The notes: generated from the sequence alone by a model not told the origin. Numbered from the stretch's first letter, positions 17,301-27,103 are shown. The stretch is 64,000 bases of DNA from Bacillota bacterium (GCA_023412715.1 JAEZCC010000026.1:3312-67311); one strand, 5' to 3'. A program made the numbers and translations.

Positions 17301-17330
17301 CAGGTTCAGGCAGAAAAGGGAAGGATAGAA

Positions 17331-18257
17331 ATGAGAACACAATTATTGCGTATCGCCGTGACGGCTGTTCTGTCCGGTATGCTGATATGCGGGAATCTGT
17401 TCGGGCCTGGGGACGTCTGCACCGCGAAAGCCAGCGACAGGCAGAACGTGACGGACGCCGTCGGCCGGATCTCCGGCAGTGGGGCGGTTTCCACCGTGAC
17501 AGCGGAAAGCGAAAAAGCGTTTGGTGATTTCACGGGACTGGGCCCCGCGGATCTGGATAAAATGAAAGGCTACCGTGAAATCGTTGTGGATGCCTCGGAA
17601 TTTTCCGCAGAAGATATCGCGGAGCTGCATCGCCGGGGTTCTTCCGTCTACAGTTATCTCAACATCGGTTCTTTGGAAACTTACCGTCCGTATTACAGCC
17701 GGTTTGCCGGCCGCACGCTGCGGGCATACGGCGGCTGGAGCGATGAGCGCTGGATGGATGTTTCCGATACCGGGTGGCAGAACTATCTTGTGAATACAGC
17801 GGCGGCGTCGCTCGTTTCAAAAGGGATCGACGGCTTTTTTCTGGACAACCTGGATGTTTACAGCATTAGCAAAACAGACCCGGTTTTCAGCGGGCTTACC
17901 GCTATTCTTTCCGGTTTGAAGCAAAAGTATGGCTTGCGCATGATCTCGAACGGCGGATATGACTTTTTCACCGAAGCCCTCCGGCAGAAGATCCGGCTGG
18001 CGGAATTGACGGATGCGGTGTGCGCGGAAAGCGTCTATACCACGGTGGGGGCCGGAAGCAAGCTGAAAATCAACAAGAGCAAGGATCGCGAATACGCAGT
18101 TGCCTATTTAAATGATCTGCAGGCAAACGGTTTGGGAATCTATATCATCGAGTATACCAAATCCTCTTCCGTGGCCCGGAACATCGAGGCCTATTACAGC
18201 GGAAAAGATTTTACGGTGTATATCGCTCCCGGCCTTTCCCTTGGAGCCCCGTTCTGA
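17331..18257 (+). CDS. Secreted GH114-family (PelA hydrolase-like) glycoside hydrolase
   Basis: A 308-residue protein with an N-terminal signal or anchor segment (LLRIAVTAVLSGMLICG) and a TIM-barrel domain of the GH114/TM1410 type. It shows IVVDASEF, SSVYSYLNIGSLETYRPYY, DERWMDVSDTGWQNYL, GIDGFFLDNLDVY and MISNGGYDF, with acidic residues at strand ends. GH114 includes endo-alpha-1,4-polygalactosaminidases and the hydrolase half of PelA. AAGGGAAGGATAG sets the 17331 start. It is the first gene after the riboswitch, so it probably trims or releases the galactosamine-rich Pel polymer outside the cell. Confidence 0.85.
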   Translation: MRTQLLRIAVTAVLSGMLICGNLFGPGDVCTAKASDRQNVTDAVGRISGSGAVSTVTAESEKAFGDFTGLGPADLDKMKGYREIVVDASEFSAEDIAELHRRGSSVYSYLNIGSLETYRPYYSRFAGRTLRAYGGWSDERWMDVSDTGWQNYLVNTAAASLVSKGIDGFFLDNLDVYSISKTDPVFSGLTAILSGLKQKYGLRMISNGGYDFFTEALRQKIRLAELTDAVCAESVYTTVGAGSKLKINKSKDREYAVAYLNDLQANGLGIYIIEYTKSSSVARNIEAYYSGKDFTVYIAPGLSLGAPF

Positions 18258-18364
18258 GAATATGGTTTTTCTCCTCTCTGGGTCGCTTCTCTGTCGCTGC
18301 AGTGAATTTTTTGGGCATGCTTCAGATAGACAGATTCTGACGAAAGAGAGCTCAGAAGAAAACC

Positions 18365-20455
18365 ATGAACGTTCTGATTACAGGTGGACTGGGGTTCATT
18401 GGCTCGCATGTTGCCGGCCGTTTTCTGAAGGAAGGGCATTCCGTCGTTGTTTTGGACGACCTTTCGGCCGGAAGGAAAGAGAGCCGGCACTCTTCGTATC
18501 GGTTCTATCGGATGAGCACGACGGACAGCGCGTGCGAAGATTTGTTCCGCGGCAATCATTTTGACGCTGTGATCCATCTTGCGGCCGCAGATGCCGAAGG
18601 TTCCGACACGGCGCACGGCACGCCGGGCGAGGCAGGCAACCATGCAGGTCTTCTGAACCTGCTGGAACTGTCCGACCGGTATGACGTGCGCCAATTTTTG
18701 ATCGCCTCGTCCACAGAGGTCTATGGCGCCGCGACGGGGATCGTCACCGAAAAGACGGAACCAGCGCCGGTGACCGCCCTGGGTGTCGACCGGTATATCG
18801 CCGAAACCTATTGTTCCGTGTGGCATAAAACGCGCGGGATCGGCACGGTCGCTTTCCGTTTCGGGCAGGCGTATGGCCCGGGGCAGAAAAGCGCTGCGCC
18901 CGAACCGCCGGCGGAAACCGCGGCTGATGTCCCGGCGGACCGTCAGGCAGATCTGATCTATGTGGACGACGTTGCGGACGCGTTTTATAAGGCTGTGGCG
19001 GCCGGAGCGCAGGGCGTATTCAATCTTTCGGGCAGCGGCAGGGCCGCCGGGGACGGCACGGATTCGGAAGACACCGGCGGGGAAGCCGTTATCGATTGCA
19101 CAAAGGCGGCTAAAATCCTCCACTGGAAGGCAAAGTATTCCCTGCAGGAGGGGTTGGAGAAAACAGAAGAGTGGGCGCGTCCGCTGCCGCGGAAGCAGAA
19201 ACGGGAAAGAAAGGCGGCGAACTGGTTCGTCCGGTACGCGCTGCCTTTTCTTGAAAACGGCGCCGTCTTCGCGGGCATCCTCTACTTCGGGCGTCTGTGG
19301 CTGAACGGCTTTGAAAACGCCATTTTCTTTTATGTCACCGTCTGCTATGTCTATATATGCGTCTTTGCCGTTTTATACGGTATGTGGCAGTCCCTGCTTT
19401 CGGTTGCCCTGTCTGCCGCCGTCTATCTGCTTGTTACTTTTCAGGCCGGCAACAATCTCATCTCGGTGCTTTACGACCCGGCCAGCATCCTGAGCCTCGG
19501 CGGATACATTGCGGTCGGGCTCATCATGGGTTATTTTACGGATGCCGGCAAGAGAAAGCTGGCGCTCAAAAGCATGGAGATGGAGACGCTTCAGGAAAAA
19601 TACAATCTGTCGAACTTCATGCTGAGTGAGACGCAGAAAGTGAAAAACGAACTGGAAAACCAGATCATTTCTTCCCAGAACAGCCTTGGCAGCCTGTACG
19701 AGGCCACGCGGGCCCTGGACACTCTGGATTTGGAGCAGGTGTATTCCGCCTCCATCACGGTTGTGGAACGCCTGATGCAGACGGGCCGGGTCTCCCTTTA
19801 TGCCCTGAATTCGGACAAGCGGTTCCTGCGGCTGAAGGCCAAGTCCAATGAGGAGGGCTGGAGCCTTCCGTATTCGGTCGAGCTTGCAAAAAACGCAGCG
19901 ATAAAACAGGTTGTGGAAAAGAAGACCGTGTTTGTCAACCGCGACCTGAAAGAACATCTGCCGCTGATGGTTGCTCCGGTCATTAATCAGGATGACACGG
20001 TCGCGCTGCTTTCCGTCTACGATTTTAAATTCGAGAATCTGACCTTACACTTCGTCAACCTTTTTACCATTCTGTCGAATCTGATTGCCGCAGCGGTGTC
20101 CAGGGCCATCCGGTTCGACGAGGTGATGGGGGAAAAGCGGTATGTCCGTGGGACGGACATCTATCTTCCGGCGGAATTTGAGCGCGTGCTGCAGCAGAAG
20201 CGGCAGTTCCGGCGGCAGTCGGGCATCGATTTCACCCTGCTGCAGGTCAGGGACGGAAGCCTGGAAAACGACCCGGAGCTGTACCACAATATTTCCACGT
20301 CCATCCGGGACAACGATCGGATCGGCCTTGGGAGCGATAAGATGATTTATATCGTCCTGTCCAATACTGCGCCGGCAAATGCCGTCCATGCTCTGGACCG
20401 GCTGCGTTCGCGCGGCGTGCGGGCGGAAGTCGTAAGCGCCGGGACGGAGGCATGA
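18365..20455 (+). CDS. pelD: SDR-PelD fusion, c-di-GMP receptor of the Pel machine
   Basis: A 696-residue fusion. Residues 1-270 are an extended SDR epimerase fold with the nucleotide loop TGGLGFIGSH, but the catalytic YxxxK is replaced by Leu139 and Arg143 (TALGVDRYIAE). Residues about 283-400 carry four membrane spans, followed by a coiled coil and a GAF domain (about 430-570). A degenerate GGDEF domain ends the protein, reading GSDKM (656-660) with an RDND I-site (648-651). That I-site four residues before the GG motif fits c-di-GMP binding in PelD. It overlaps pelE by four bases. Confidence 0.87.
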   Translation: MNVLITGGLGFIGSHVAGRFLKEGHSVVVLDDLSAGRKESRHSSYRFYRMSTTDSACEDLFRGNHFDAVIHLAAADAEGSDTAHGTPGEAGNHAGLLNLLELSDRYDVRQFLIASSTEVYGAATGIVTEKTEPAPVTALGVDRYIAETYCSVWHKTRGIGTVAFRFGQAYGPGQKSAAPEPPAETAADVPADRQADLIYVDDVADAFYKAVAAGAQGVFNLSGSGRAAGDGTDSEDTGGEAVIDCTKAAKILHWKAKYSLQEGLEKTEEWARPLPRKQKRERKAANWFVRYALPFLENGAVFAGILYFGRLWLNGFENAIFFYVTVCYVYICVFAVLYGMWQSLLSVALSAAVYLLVTFQAGNNLISVLYDPASILSLGGYIAVGLIMGYFTDAGKRKLALKSMEMETLQEKYNLSNFMLSETQKVKNELENQIISSQNSLGSLYEATRALDTLDLEQVYSASITVVERLMQTGRVSLYALNSDKRFLRLKAKSNEEGWSLPYSVELAKNAAIKQVVEKKTVFVNRDLKEHLPLMVAPVINQDDTVALLSVYDFKFENLTLHFVNLFTILSNLIAAAVSRAIRFDEVMGEKRYVRGTDIYLPAEFERVLQQKRQFRRQSGIDFTLLQVRDGSLENDPELYHNISTSIRDNDRIGLGSDKMIYIVLSNTAPANAVHALDRLRSRGVRAEVVSAGTEA

Positions 20456-21369
20456 TGGCTATGGCATATTGGCTGCTGGCGGCGCACGGCGCTTTCTGCC
20501 TTCTGTTTTTTCTGTTCTGCCGGCGCCGGGACAGCATGCGGTTGCGGCTGCTCCGCCTGCTGGTTGTCTTCTGCATGCCGGCGGCGGGTTTTGCATTTCT
20601 GCTTCTTTACCGCCTGCTGTGTTTTGTGCCGTACCGGCCTTCCCGGACGCTGGAGCAATATTACCAGTCTCTGACGGAGAAGAAGCCGCTTGCCCCGGCA
20701 CGGGAAGATGGAGCGGCGCAGAAAATCGACGTCGTTCCCGCCAGAGAAGCGCTGATTTTCAACCGCAGCGACATCCGGCGGCGGATGATGATCTATCTTG
20801 CCCAGAAAAACACCAATGAGCATCTCGCCATTCTGAAACAGGCACTGAAAAACGAAGACACGGAGGTCTCCCACTACGCGGCGGCGGCCATCAGCGAAAT
20901 TTCGAATTATCTGCTGGACGAGGTGCGCAGGAAATCGGTGCTTTATGAGGAGGACACGGGCAGCGTATCCGGCCTGAAGAATTATGTGGACGCGCTGCGC
21001 GCGTGCCTGGAAAGCGGCCTGCTGACGGTCCGGATGCGGCAGCGCTACCTTCAGATCTATCTCGGCCGGCTGGACGATCTTCTGAGCGTCTATCAGGAAG
21101 AGGAAAAATATTTTGTGGACATGATAAATGCCGAGCTGAACGAAAGGAACTTCACGGCGGCCATGAAGAGCTGCGGCGATTTTCAGCGTGCGTTTCCGGA
21201 AAACGAGAAGCCGTATTTTATGCGCCTGAAGCTCTTTTATCTTGCGCGTGAGCCCGACCGGCTGAAAGAAACGCTCAGGGAGCTGCGGCGATCGGCAATT
21301 TCGTTCAGCAGCCCGATGCTCAGTGTTTACCGGTTCTGGGCGGGCCCGGCAGAAGAGGAAACCCGCTAG
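20452..21369 (+). CDS. pelE: PelE-like membrane and helical-repeat protein
   Basis: A 305-residue protein with two N-terminal membrane spans (residues 5-22 and 30-58) and then about 230 residues of alpha-helical repeats (HLAILKQALKNEDTEVSHYAA and similar). Position, topology and size match PelE, which partners PelD and PelG in the inner-membrane synthase complex. Sequence similarity between PelE proteins is low, so the call rests partly on synteny. It starts within an ATGATG overlap with the end of pelD. Confidence 0.8.
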   Translation: MMAMAYWLLAAHGAFCLLFFLFCRRRDSMRLRLLRLLVVFCMPAAGFAFLLLYRLLCFVPYRPSRTLEQYYQSLTEKKPLAPAREDGAAQKIDVVPAREALIFNRSDIRRRMMIYLAQKNTNEHLAILKQALKNEDTEVSHYAAAAISEISNYLLDEVRRKSVLYEEDTGSVSGLKNYVDALRACLESGLLTVRMRQRYLQIYLGRLDDLLSVYQEEEKYFVDMINAELNERNFTAAMKSCGDFQRAFPENEKPYFMRLKLFYLAREPDRLKETLRELRRSAISFSSPMLSVYRFWAGPAEEETR

Positions 21370-21417
21370 CAGGACGGCCCCGGATTCGACGACTGCTGAG
21401 AAAGGATGGTCATACGC

Positions 21418-23217
21418 ATGAAAGCAAAAGGCGGCATTGCCGTTCTGCTCACGGTCGTACTGTCCATAGCCGTCTGCCTGCAGGTGATTCGCTCTGATTA
21501 TATGCTGCGTTTTTACACCAACGCGGCCGTCAGGGAACCTCAGAAGCAGACGGCGTCTCTCGCCGCATCTTCCCGGCCGGCCAGTTTTCTGGTGCTGTAT
21601 GAGGCAGGCTCTTCGGACAGCGTCGGCCTGAAAGACAACGTGGTGCAGACCCTCGAATATATGCACGAAAACGTTGCCGAAGCGGACGCGGCCAGTCCCC
21701 GGGCGCTGCCGGACAGCTCCTGCAGCGGCGTGATCACCACCTTTGAAGACCTCGGAAAATACACGCGCTGGGACAGCCTGCTTGCCTACGTCAAAAACGG
21801 CGGCCGCCTGCTTCTCGCCATGCGCCCCCTTGACAGCGACGCTCTTGCGGGGCTTCAGGGTGCGCTTGGAATCTCGAAATACCGCACGCTGCGGGACACC
21901 AAGGGACTTACCCTGAAGACGAATACCCTCATCCAGTGCGAGGGCCTGCACATCACGCCCGACGTGGCCAGCAGCAATTCGCTCGACGTTCAGCTGGCAC
22001 CGTGGGCCGCTCTGATGGCCGTGTCCGACGAGAAAATCCCTCTCATGTGGAAAATCGCGTTGCAGAAAGGCGTCGTGATGGTTTACAACGGCACCAATCT
22101 GAGCGAAAAAAGCTCACGCGGCCTGCTGACGGGGATGATCAGTCAGATGTTTCCCAGTTTTCTTTACCCTATTATCAATGCGAAAGTCGGCTTTATCGAC
22201 GATTTCCCCGCGCCGGTGCCGGAGGGGTATAACGAGGAACTTTACCGGGAATTCGGCGTGACGACGAATTATTTCTATAAATATATCTGGCTGCCGGATA
22301 TGATGCAGAGCGCCAAGGACTATAACCTGAAATATACCGGCGTCCTGATTGAGGATTACAACAAAAACACGACGCCGCCGTTTTCAACCGCTGCGAAAAA
22401 CCGGGATTTTATCCTCTTTGCCAACGAGGTGCTGCATCGCGGCGGCGAGATCGGGCTGCACGGGTATAACCACCAGTCCCTTGCCCCGGAAGGCTTCGTC
22501 ACCGAAGACCTGGGCTACACGCCGTGGAAAACGCAGTCGGCCATGCGTCTGTCCCTGGAGACGGCCATCCGTTACGCCGCTTCCATGCTTCCGAATTACA
22601 GGCTTCAGGTCTATGTGCCGCCGTCGAATATCCTCAGCCCCCAGGGGCGGCAGGCTGTCGTCGCCGGCATGAAGGACCTGAAAGTGATTGCCGGAGTCTA
22701 TACCGCAGGGGCGGGCGAATCGGACGCCTATGTGCAGGAATACGAGGTCAGGGACGGCGTCTGCGAATTCCCGCGCGTCACGAGCGGATATATCGACGAT
22801 GCCTACACGTATTGGAGTATCTACAACGCGGTCACGTCCGTCGGCGTTTTTTCCCATTTTGTCCACCCTGACGACGTGCTCGATTCCCAGCGCAACATGG
22901 GCAAAAACTGGGAGCAGCTTTATAAAGGGTACAATGACATCCTTTCCGCCGTGCAGGGTAGATATGGCTGGCTCAGGCCGCTGACGGCGTCCGAGGCGGC
23001 GGAGGAGGAGAAGCATTTTCTCGAGCTTGAGCCGACCATCACCTACGGGAAAGATGAAATTACGGTCTCCTGCAGGAATTTTTATCAGGGCGACTCCTTC
23101 CTGCTGCGCAGCGGCAGCGCGTCGGCCGGTACAAACTGTAAAGTCAGGCAAATTGACGGCGGCGTTTATCTGGTTACGCCTTCGTCCGCACAGTTTACAA
23201 TCAGGGTGGGCGGGTGA
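21418..23217 (+). CDS. pelA: PelA-type polysaccharide deacetylase (DUF2194)
   Basis: A 599-residue protein anchored by one N-terminal span (IAVLLTVVLSIAVCLQVI). A domain before residue 250 is followed by a carbohydrate esterase 4-like deacetylase domain with metal site Asp261-Asp262 (FIDDFPAP), His348 and His352 (GLHGYNH), plus FSHFVHPDD near residue 480. In Pel systems this removes acetyl groups from GalNAc/GlcNAc. The hydrolase half of Gram-negative PelA is absent here and encoded separately at 17331. Start 21418 is preferred because AAAGG would touch the earlier ATG at 21406. Confidence 0.87.
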   Translation: MKAKGGIAVLLTVVLSIAVCLQVIRSDYMLRFYTNAAVREPQKQTASLAASSRPASFLVLYEAGSSDSVGLKDNVVQTLEYMHENVAEADAASPRALPDSSCSGVITTFEDLGKYTRWDSLLAYVKNGGRLLLAMRPLDSDALAGLQGALGISKYRTLRDTKGLTLKTNTLIQCEGLHITPDVASSNSLDVQLAPWAALMAVSDEKIPLMWKIALQKGVVMVYNGTNLSEKSSRGLLTGMISQMFPSFLYPIINAKVGFIDDFPAPVPEGYNEELYREFGVTTNYFYKYIWLPDMMQSAKDYNLKYTGVLIEDYNKNTTPPFSTAAKNRDFILFANEVLHRGGEIGLHGYNHQSLAPEGFVTEDLGYTPWKTQSAMRLSLETAIRYAASMLPNYRLQVYVPPSNILSPQGRQAVVAGMKDLKVIAGVYTAGAGESDAYVQEYEVRDGVCEFPRVTSGYIDDAYTYWSIYNAVTSVGVFSHFVHPDDVLDSQRNMGKNWEQLYKGYNDILSAVQGRYGWLRPLTASEAAEEEKHFLELEPTITYGKDEITVSCRNFYQGDSFLLRSGSASAGTNCKVRQIDGGVYLVTPSSAQFTIRVGG

Positions 23218-24623
23218 ATATTTTGACTATCTGCATGATCTGCGAGGGCAGTTACCCCTATGTTACGGGCGGCGTTTCAAGCTGGGTCGACATGCTGATC
23301 CGCAGCATGCCGGAGCACCGCTTTCTGCTTTACTGCATTGGGGCGGAAGAAAAGAACCGCGGCGATTTCCGGTATTCTCTGCCCGCAAATGTCGCGGGCG
23401 TGGAGGAGGTTTTTCTTGATCAGATTCTGAAAGAGCCGGGGACGTTCAACCGGAAGTTCAGGCTGACGGACGCCGAGAAAAAAAACATCAAAAATCTGAT
23501 CCTGGGGGAATCCCCCGATATCTTTCAGCTGCGCGAAACGGTCCGGGGCGGCCGCATTGCGGATTTTTTCATGTGCGAGGCCTTCTTCAACATCGTGCTG
23601 CAGGCCTATCGGGAAAAATATGACGCGCTGCCTTTCACCGAATTTTTCTGGACGATACGCTCCATGCTGCTGCCGCTCTTTTTTATCGCCGCGATGGACC
23701 TGCCGCAGGCGGATCTGTACCACAGCGTTTCGACCGGCTACGCCGGCATTGCCGGGAGCATCGCCTCCCTGAGCTGCAACAGGCCTTTTGTGCTGACGGA
23801 ACACGGTATCTATACCCGTGAGCGGGAAGAAGAGATCATCAAGGCCCGCTGGGTAAAGGATTATTTTAAAGACATCTGGATTCGCTTTTTCTACACGCTT
23901 TCCCGCTGCACGTATGAGAACGCCACGCGCGTCGTCACGCTGTTTCAGAAGAATGCGGAAATCGAGGCCGAAATCGGCTGCCCGGAGGAGAAAATCTCCG
24001 TCGTCCCCAACGGAATCGACGTTGAAGAATTCAGCCGGATTCCGGACGAGCGGAGCAAAACCGTTCTGCGCATCGGCGCCATGCTGCGCGTCGTTCCCAT
24101 TAAAGACGTCAAAACCATGCTGCAGAGCTTCGCTTATGTCGCGTCGAAGGTGGAGAACTGCGAATTCCTCATCATGGGCTCTACGGAAGAGGAACCGTCG
24201 TATTATGACGAATGCAAAGAGCTTGCCAAGGAGCTCCGCCTGCGGAACGTCGTCTTTACCGGCGCGGTGGATGTCAGGGACTATCTGGGGCGAATCGACA
24301 TTCTTGTTCTGAGCAGCATCAGCGAGGGACAGCCGCTGGCCGTTCTGGAAGGGATGGCCAGCCGGATTCCGTGCGTGACGACAAACGTCGGCAGCTGCGG
24401 CGAGCTGCTGCACGGCAGCAACGACGGATTCGGGGAGGCGGGGATTCTCGTCCCCCTGATGGACTATGTCGGTATGGGCAAAGCGATCGTCCGCCTGTGC
24501 CGGCAGCTGGAGCTTCGGCGTCTTATGGGCCAAAACGGGTTTCAGCGTGTCTCTTCTCTTTATACAAAAGACCGCTTCATCGGGAAGTATAAAGAAATTT
24601 ATCAGGAATGCATGGGATTGTAA
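23214..24623 (+). CDS. pelF: PelF glycosyltransferase (GT4)
   Basis: A 469-residue cytoplasmic glycosyltransferase. The N terminus CEGSYPYVTGGVSSWVDMLI is diagnostic for PelF. The C-terminal nucleotide-sugar domain shows the retaining GT4 EX7E motif (EGQPLAVLEG) and VPNGIDVEEF. It polymerises the Pel chain at the membrane with PelD, PelE and PelG. The start is GTG at 23214, overlapping the pelA stop, so translation is coupled. Confidence 0.93.
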   Translation: MNILTICMICEGSYPYVTGGVSSWVDMLIRSMPEHRFLLYCIGAEEKNRGDFRYSLPANVAGVEEVFLDQILKEPGTFNRKFRLTDAEKKNIKNLILGESPDIFQLRETVRGGRIADFFMCEAFFNIVLQAYREKYDALPFTEFFWTIRSMLLPLFFIAAMDLPQADLYHSVSTGYAGIAGSIASLSCNRPFVLTEHGIYTREREEEIIKARWVKDYFKDIWIRFFYTLSRCTYENATRVVTLFQKNAEIEAEIGCPEEKISVVPNGIDVEEFSRIPDERSKTVLRIGAMLRVVPIKDVKTMLQSFAYVASKVENCEFLIMGSTEEEPSYYDECKELAKELRLRNVVFTGAVDVRDYLGRIDILVLSSISEGQPLAVLEGMASRIPCVTTNVGSCGELLHGSNDGFGEAGILVPLMDYVGMGKAIVRLCRQLELRRLMGQNGFQRVSSLYTKDRFIGKYKEIYQECMGL

Positions 24624-24624
24624 T

Positions 24625-26043
24625 ATGGCGGGTATTGGATTTGAACTGAAAAAACTGTATCGCAAAAAGGGCCTTTTTTTCGGCGCGAGGGCACTCTTTT
24701 ATTCGTCGTTCACCATTATCGGCCCTCAGCTGATGATTTTATGCCTGCTGACGGCTTTCCGCGCGCTTCTGGGAACGTTGGACCTCGGCTACGGCGACTA
24801 TAATCTCTTTATGGCTTCCGTGCTGTACCCCCTGCTCTTTTCCCAGGTCGTCACCAGCGGATTTGCGATGATGCTGACGCGCTATACGGCAGACAGCCTG
24901 TACACGCACAAGCTTGAAAATATTCTGCCGTCCCTCTATGGCGCCGTGGGCATCTGCCTGCCTGTCGGCGCAGCGGCCGCCGTCCTTTTTCTCTGGCCGT
25001 CGCCCGTCGCTTTCTGGACGAAGGCCGCGACGTATCTGATTTTTTTGCTTTCCATCTGCATGTGGCTGCAGATGGTCTACCTCAGCGCACTGCGCGACTA
25101 CCGGAAGATTGCGCTCAGCTTCCTGGTCGGCATGTCGGCGGCCATCCTCTGCGGCTGCCTGCTCATCCGCTTTACCCGGGCGGCCCCGGTGACGGCGCTT
25201 CTCTATACTTTCGCGGGCGGGCTGTTGCTCATCAACGGAGCGATGTTCTTCTTTATCCGCGGCTTTTTCAGAGACACGGAGCAAGGGGAGAAGGCCGGGT
25301 ATTTTGCGTTTCTGAAAGGGTTCCGCTTTTATCCGCAGCTGTTTTTCATCGGCCTGTTCTATACGCTTTCCCTTTATGTCCATAATTTCCTTTTCTGGGG
25401 CAGCGGCCTGCAGTCGGTCGTCTGGCATACCTATTACATCGCGAACGCGTACGATACGCCCACGTTTTTTGCCTTTCTGTCCATTCTGCCGACCTGCGTC
25501 CTTTTTCCCGTGCATATGGAAACGGAATTTTACGGGGCATACCGGCAGTATTACACTCAGATCACGCAGGGAGGAAACTACAGCGAAATCGCGTCGGCGC
25601 GCAAAGGCATGACCGCGACGCTGTGGCAGGAATTGTTTCATGTGATGGAGCTGCAGCTGTTCATCTCTGTGTTTTATATCGTTCTCGGTAACTACGTTCT
25701 TCCTTATTTCGGGCTGACGGGCAGTATGGTGAACACGTTTGCAAGCCTGACGATGGGAGCATACTGCTCTATCTCCATGTATCTCGCCGTTCTGCTGGAC
25801 TTATATTTCGAGAACCGCAGAGGCGCGCTTTTGTCTGTCACGGTTTTCCTTGCGGCCAATGTCATTCTGACCGTCTGCAGCCTGCAGATGGGAGAAGATT
25901 ATTACGGCACAGGCTACCTTGCGGCGTCTTTTCTTGCTTTGTCGGTGTCCCTGCTGAACATGGACCGCTTTTTGCGCCGCATCGACTTTATCACGTTCTG
26001 TTCGCAGCCGCCGTTTGTCACGAGGCAGGAAGGCGGGCGGTAA
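24625..26043 (+). CDS. pelG: PelG polysaccharide exporter
   Basis: A 472-residue integral membrane protein with about 12 hydrophobic spans. The N terminus MAGIGFELKKLYRKKG is characteristic of PelG (Wzx/MATE-like superfamily). It moves the growing polymer across the cytoplasmic membrane. The start at 24625 lies one base after the pelF stop. No PelB or PelC outer-membrane parts follow, as expected for a single-membrane cell. Confidence 0.93.
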   Translation: MAGIGFELKKLYRKKGLFFGARALFYSSFTIIGPQLMILCLLTAFRALLGTLDLGYGDYNLFMASVLYPLLFSQVVTSGFAMMLTRYTADSLYTHKLENILPSLYGAVGICLPVGAAAAVLFLWPSPVAFWTKAATYLIFLLSICMWLQMVYLSALRDYRKIALSFLVGMSAAILCGCLLIRFTRAAPVTALLYTFAGGLLLINGAMFFFIRGFFRDTEQGEKAGYFAFLKGFRFYPQLFFIGLFYTLSLYVHNFLFWGSGLQSVVWHTYYIANAYDTPTFFAFLSILPTCVLFPVHMETEFYGAYRQYYTQITQGGNYSEIASARKGMTATLWQELFHVMELQLFISVFYIVLGNYVLPYFGLTGSMVNTFASLTMGAYCSISMYLAVLLDLYFENRRGALLSVTVFLAANVILTVCSLQMGEDYYGTGYLAASFLALSVSLLNMDRFLRRIDFITFCSQPPFVTRQEGGR

Positions 26044-26086
26044 CCGTTTCCGCGGGTCTGTTTCATCCGGCGGCCCCTTTAAGGCT

Positions 26087-27103
26087 TTATGGGCGCGTAC
26101 TGGAGTCGCGGACAATCAGCTGCGGCTCCAGGCGGACGATTTTTGGGTATTCCCTTCCCAGCTCGATGCGCTCCATCAGAAGCGAGGCGGCCGTTTCGCC
26201 GATCGCCGTCTGCATCATGTCGACCGAGGTGATGCGCGGATGAATCGCGGTCGCAAAATCCGTGTTGTCCAAAGAGACGACGGCCAGATCCTGCGGAATG
26301 GAGACGCCTTTTTCGGTGCAGGCGCCGACGGCCCCGACCATCATCAGATCGTTTGCCGTGATCATGGCGGTGAAACGCCGCTCCCCGGCAAGAACCTTCT
26401 GCGCGGCCTGGTAGCCGGATTCCTTGGTATAGTCCCCCAGAAAAAGGTTTTCAGGGCCGGCGGGAATCCCGTATTTCTCCATCGCGCTGAAAAATCCCGC
26501 CGCGCGTTCCTTGCCGGTCTGCTCTTCCAGAGACCCGATAATCAGCGCAATGTCGCGGTGCCCCTGCTGAATCAGATGCTCCGCGGCGAGATACATCGCT
26601 TTCGTATGGTCGACATAGACGCAGTCGAAGCCGTTCTGCTGCTGATTCGGCGTCTCGTAGAGATTTGTCAGCACCGTGGGGCGCCCGCTTTTCTGAATTG
26701 CGCGGATGTTTTCGTCGCAGAAGTTGAAAGACACAAAAATCATGCCGTCGCCCTGATGCTCCATCAGCAGATCGACAAATTTCAGCTCTTCTTTCAGGCT
26801 GTGTTTGGTATAGCACAGCATGGAATAGACGCCGTGCTGGTCGAAAACGTTATTGGCACCGCGAATCATGTCGAAATAGAATGGATTGCAGATATCCGGA
26901 ATACAGAACAGAATCCGGTTCGTGCGGTTGCTTTTCAGGGTGCGGGCAGAAGAAGAGGGGCGAAAACCGATTTCTTCGGCGGTCGAAATGATGACTTTTT
27001 TGGCTTTTTCACTGCAATAACCGGTGTGGCTGAGCGCTCTCGAAACGGTGGAGGGCGAAAAACCGGTGATTTTTGAAATCTCGTAAATACTCCTGTTTCC
27101 CAA
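26087..27103 (-). CDS. LacI-family transcriptional regulator
   Basis: A 338-residue repressor. The LacI helix-turn-helix is at residues 4-26 (IYEISKITGFSPSTVSRAL) and the hinge is near 45-60. A periplasmic-binding-like effector domain follows (RILFCIPDICNPFYFDMI, ITANDLMMVGAVGACTEKG, TSVDMMQTAIGETAA). The start is TTG at 27103; AAGGGA lies upstream and no ATG fits. It is divergent from a binding-protein operon whose leader holds a perfect palindrome with a central CG. The effector is unknown. Confidence 0.93.
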   Translation of the reverse strand: MGNRSIYEISKITGFSPSTVSRALSHTGYCSEKAKKVIISTAEEIGFRPSSSARTLKSNRTNRILFCIPDICNPFYFDMIRGANNVFDQHGVYSMLCYTKHSLKEELKFVDLLMEHQGDGMIFVSFNFCDENIRAIQKSGRPTVLTNLYETPNQQQNGFDCVYVDHTKAMYLAAEHLIQQGHRDIALIIGSLEEQTGKERAAGFFSAMEKYGIPAGPENLFLGDYTKESGYQAAQKVLAGERRFTAMITANDLMMVGAVGACTEKGVSIPQDLAVVSLDNTDFATAIHPRITSVDMMQTAIGETAASLLMERIELGREYPKIVRLEPQLIVRDSSTRP

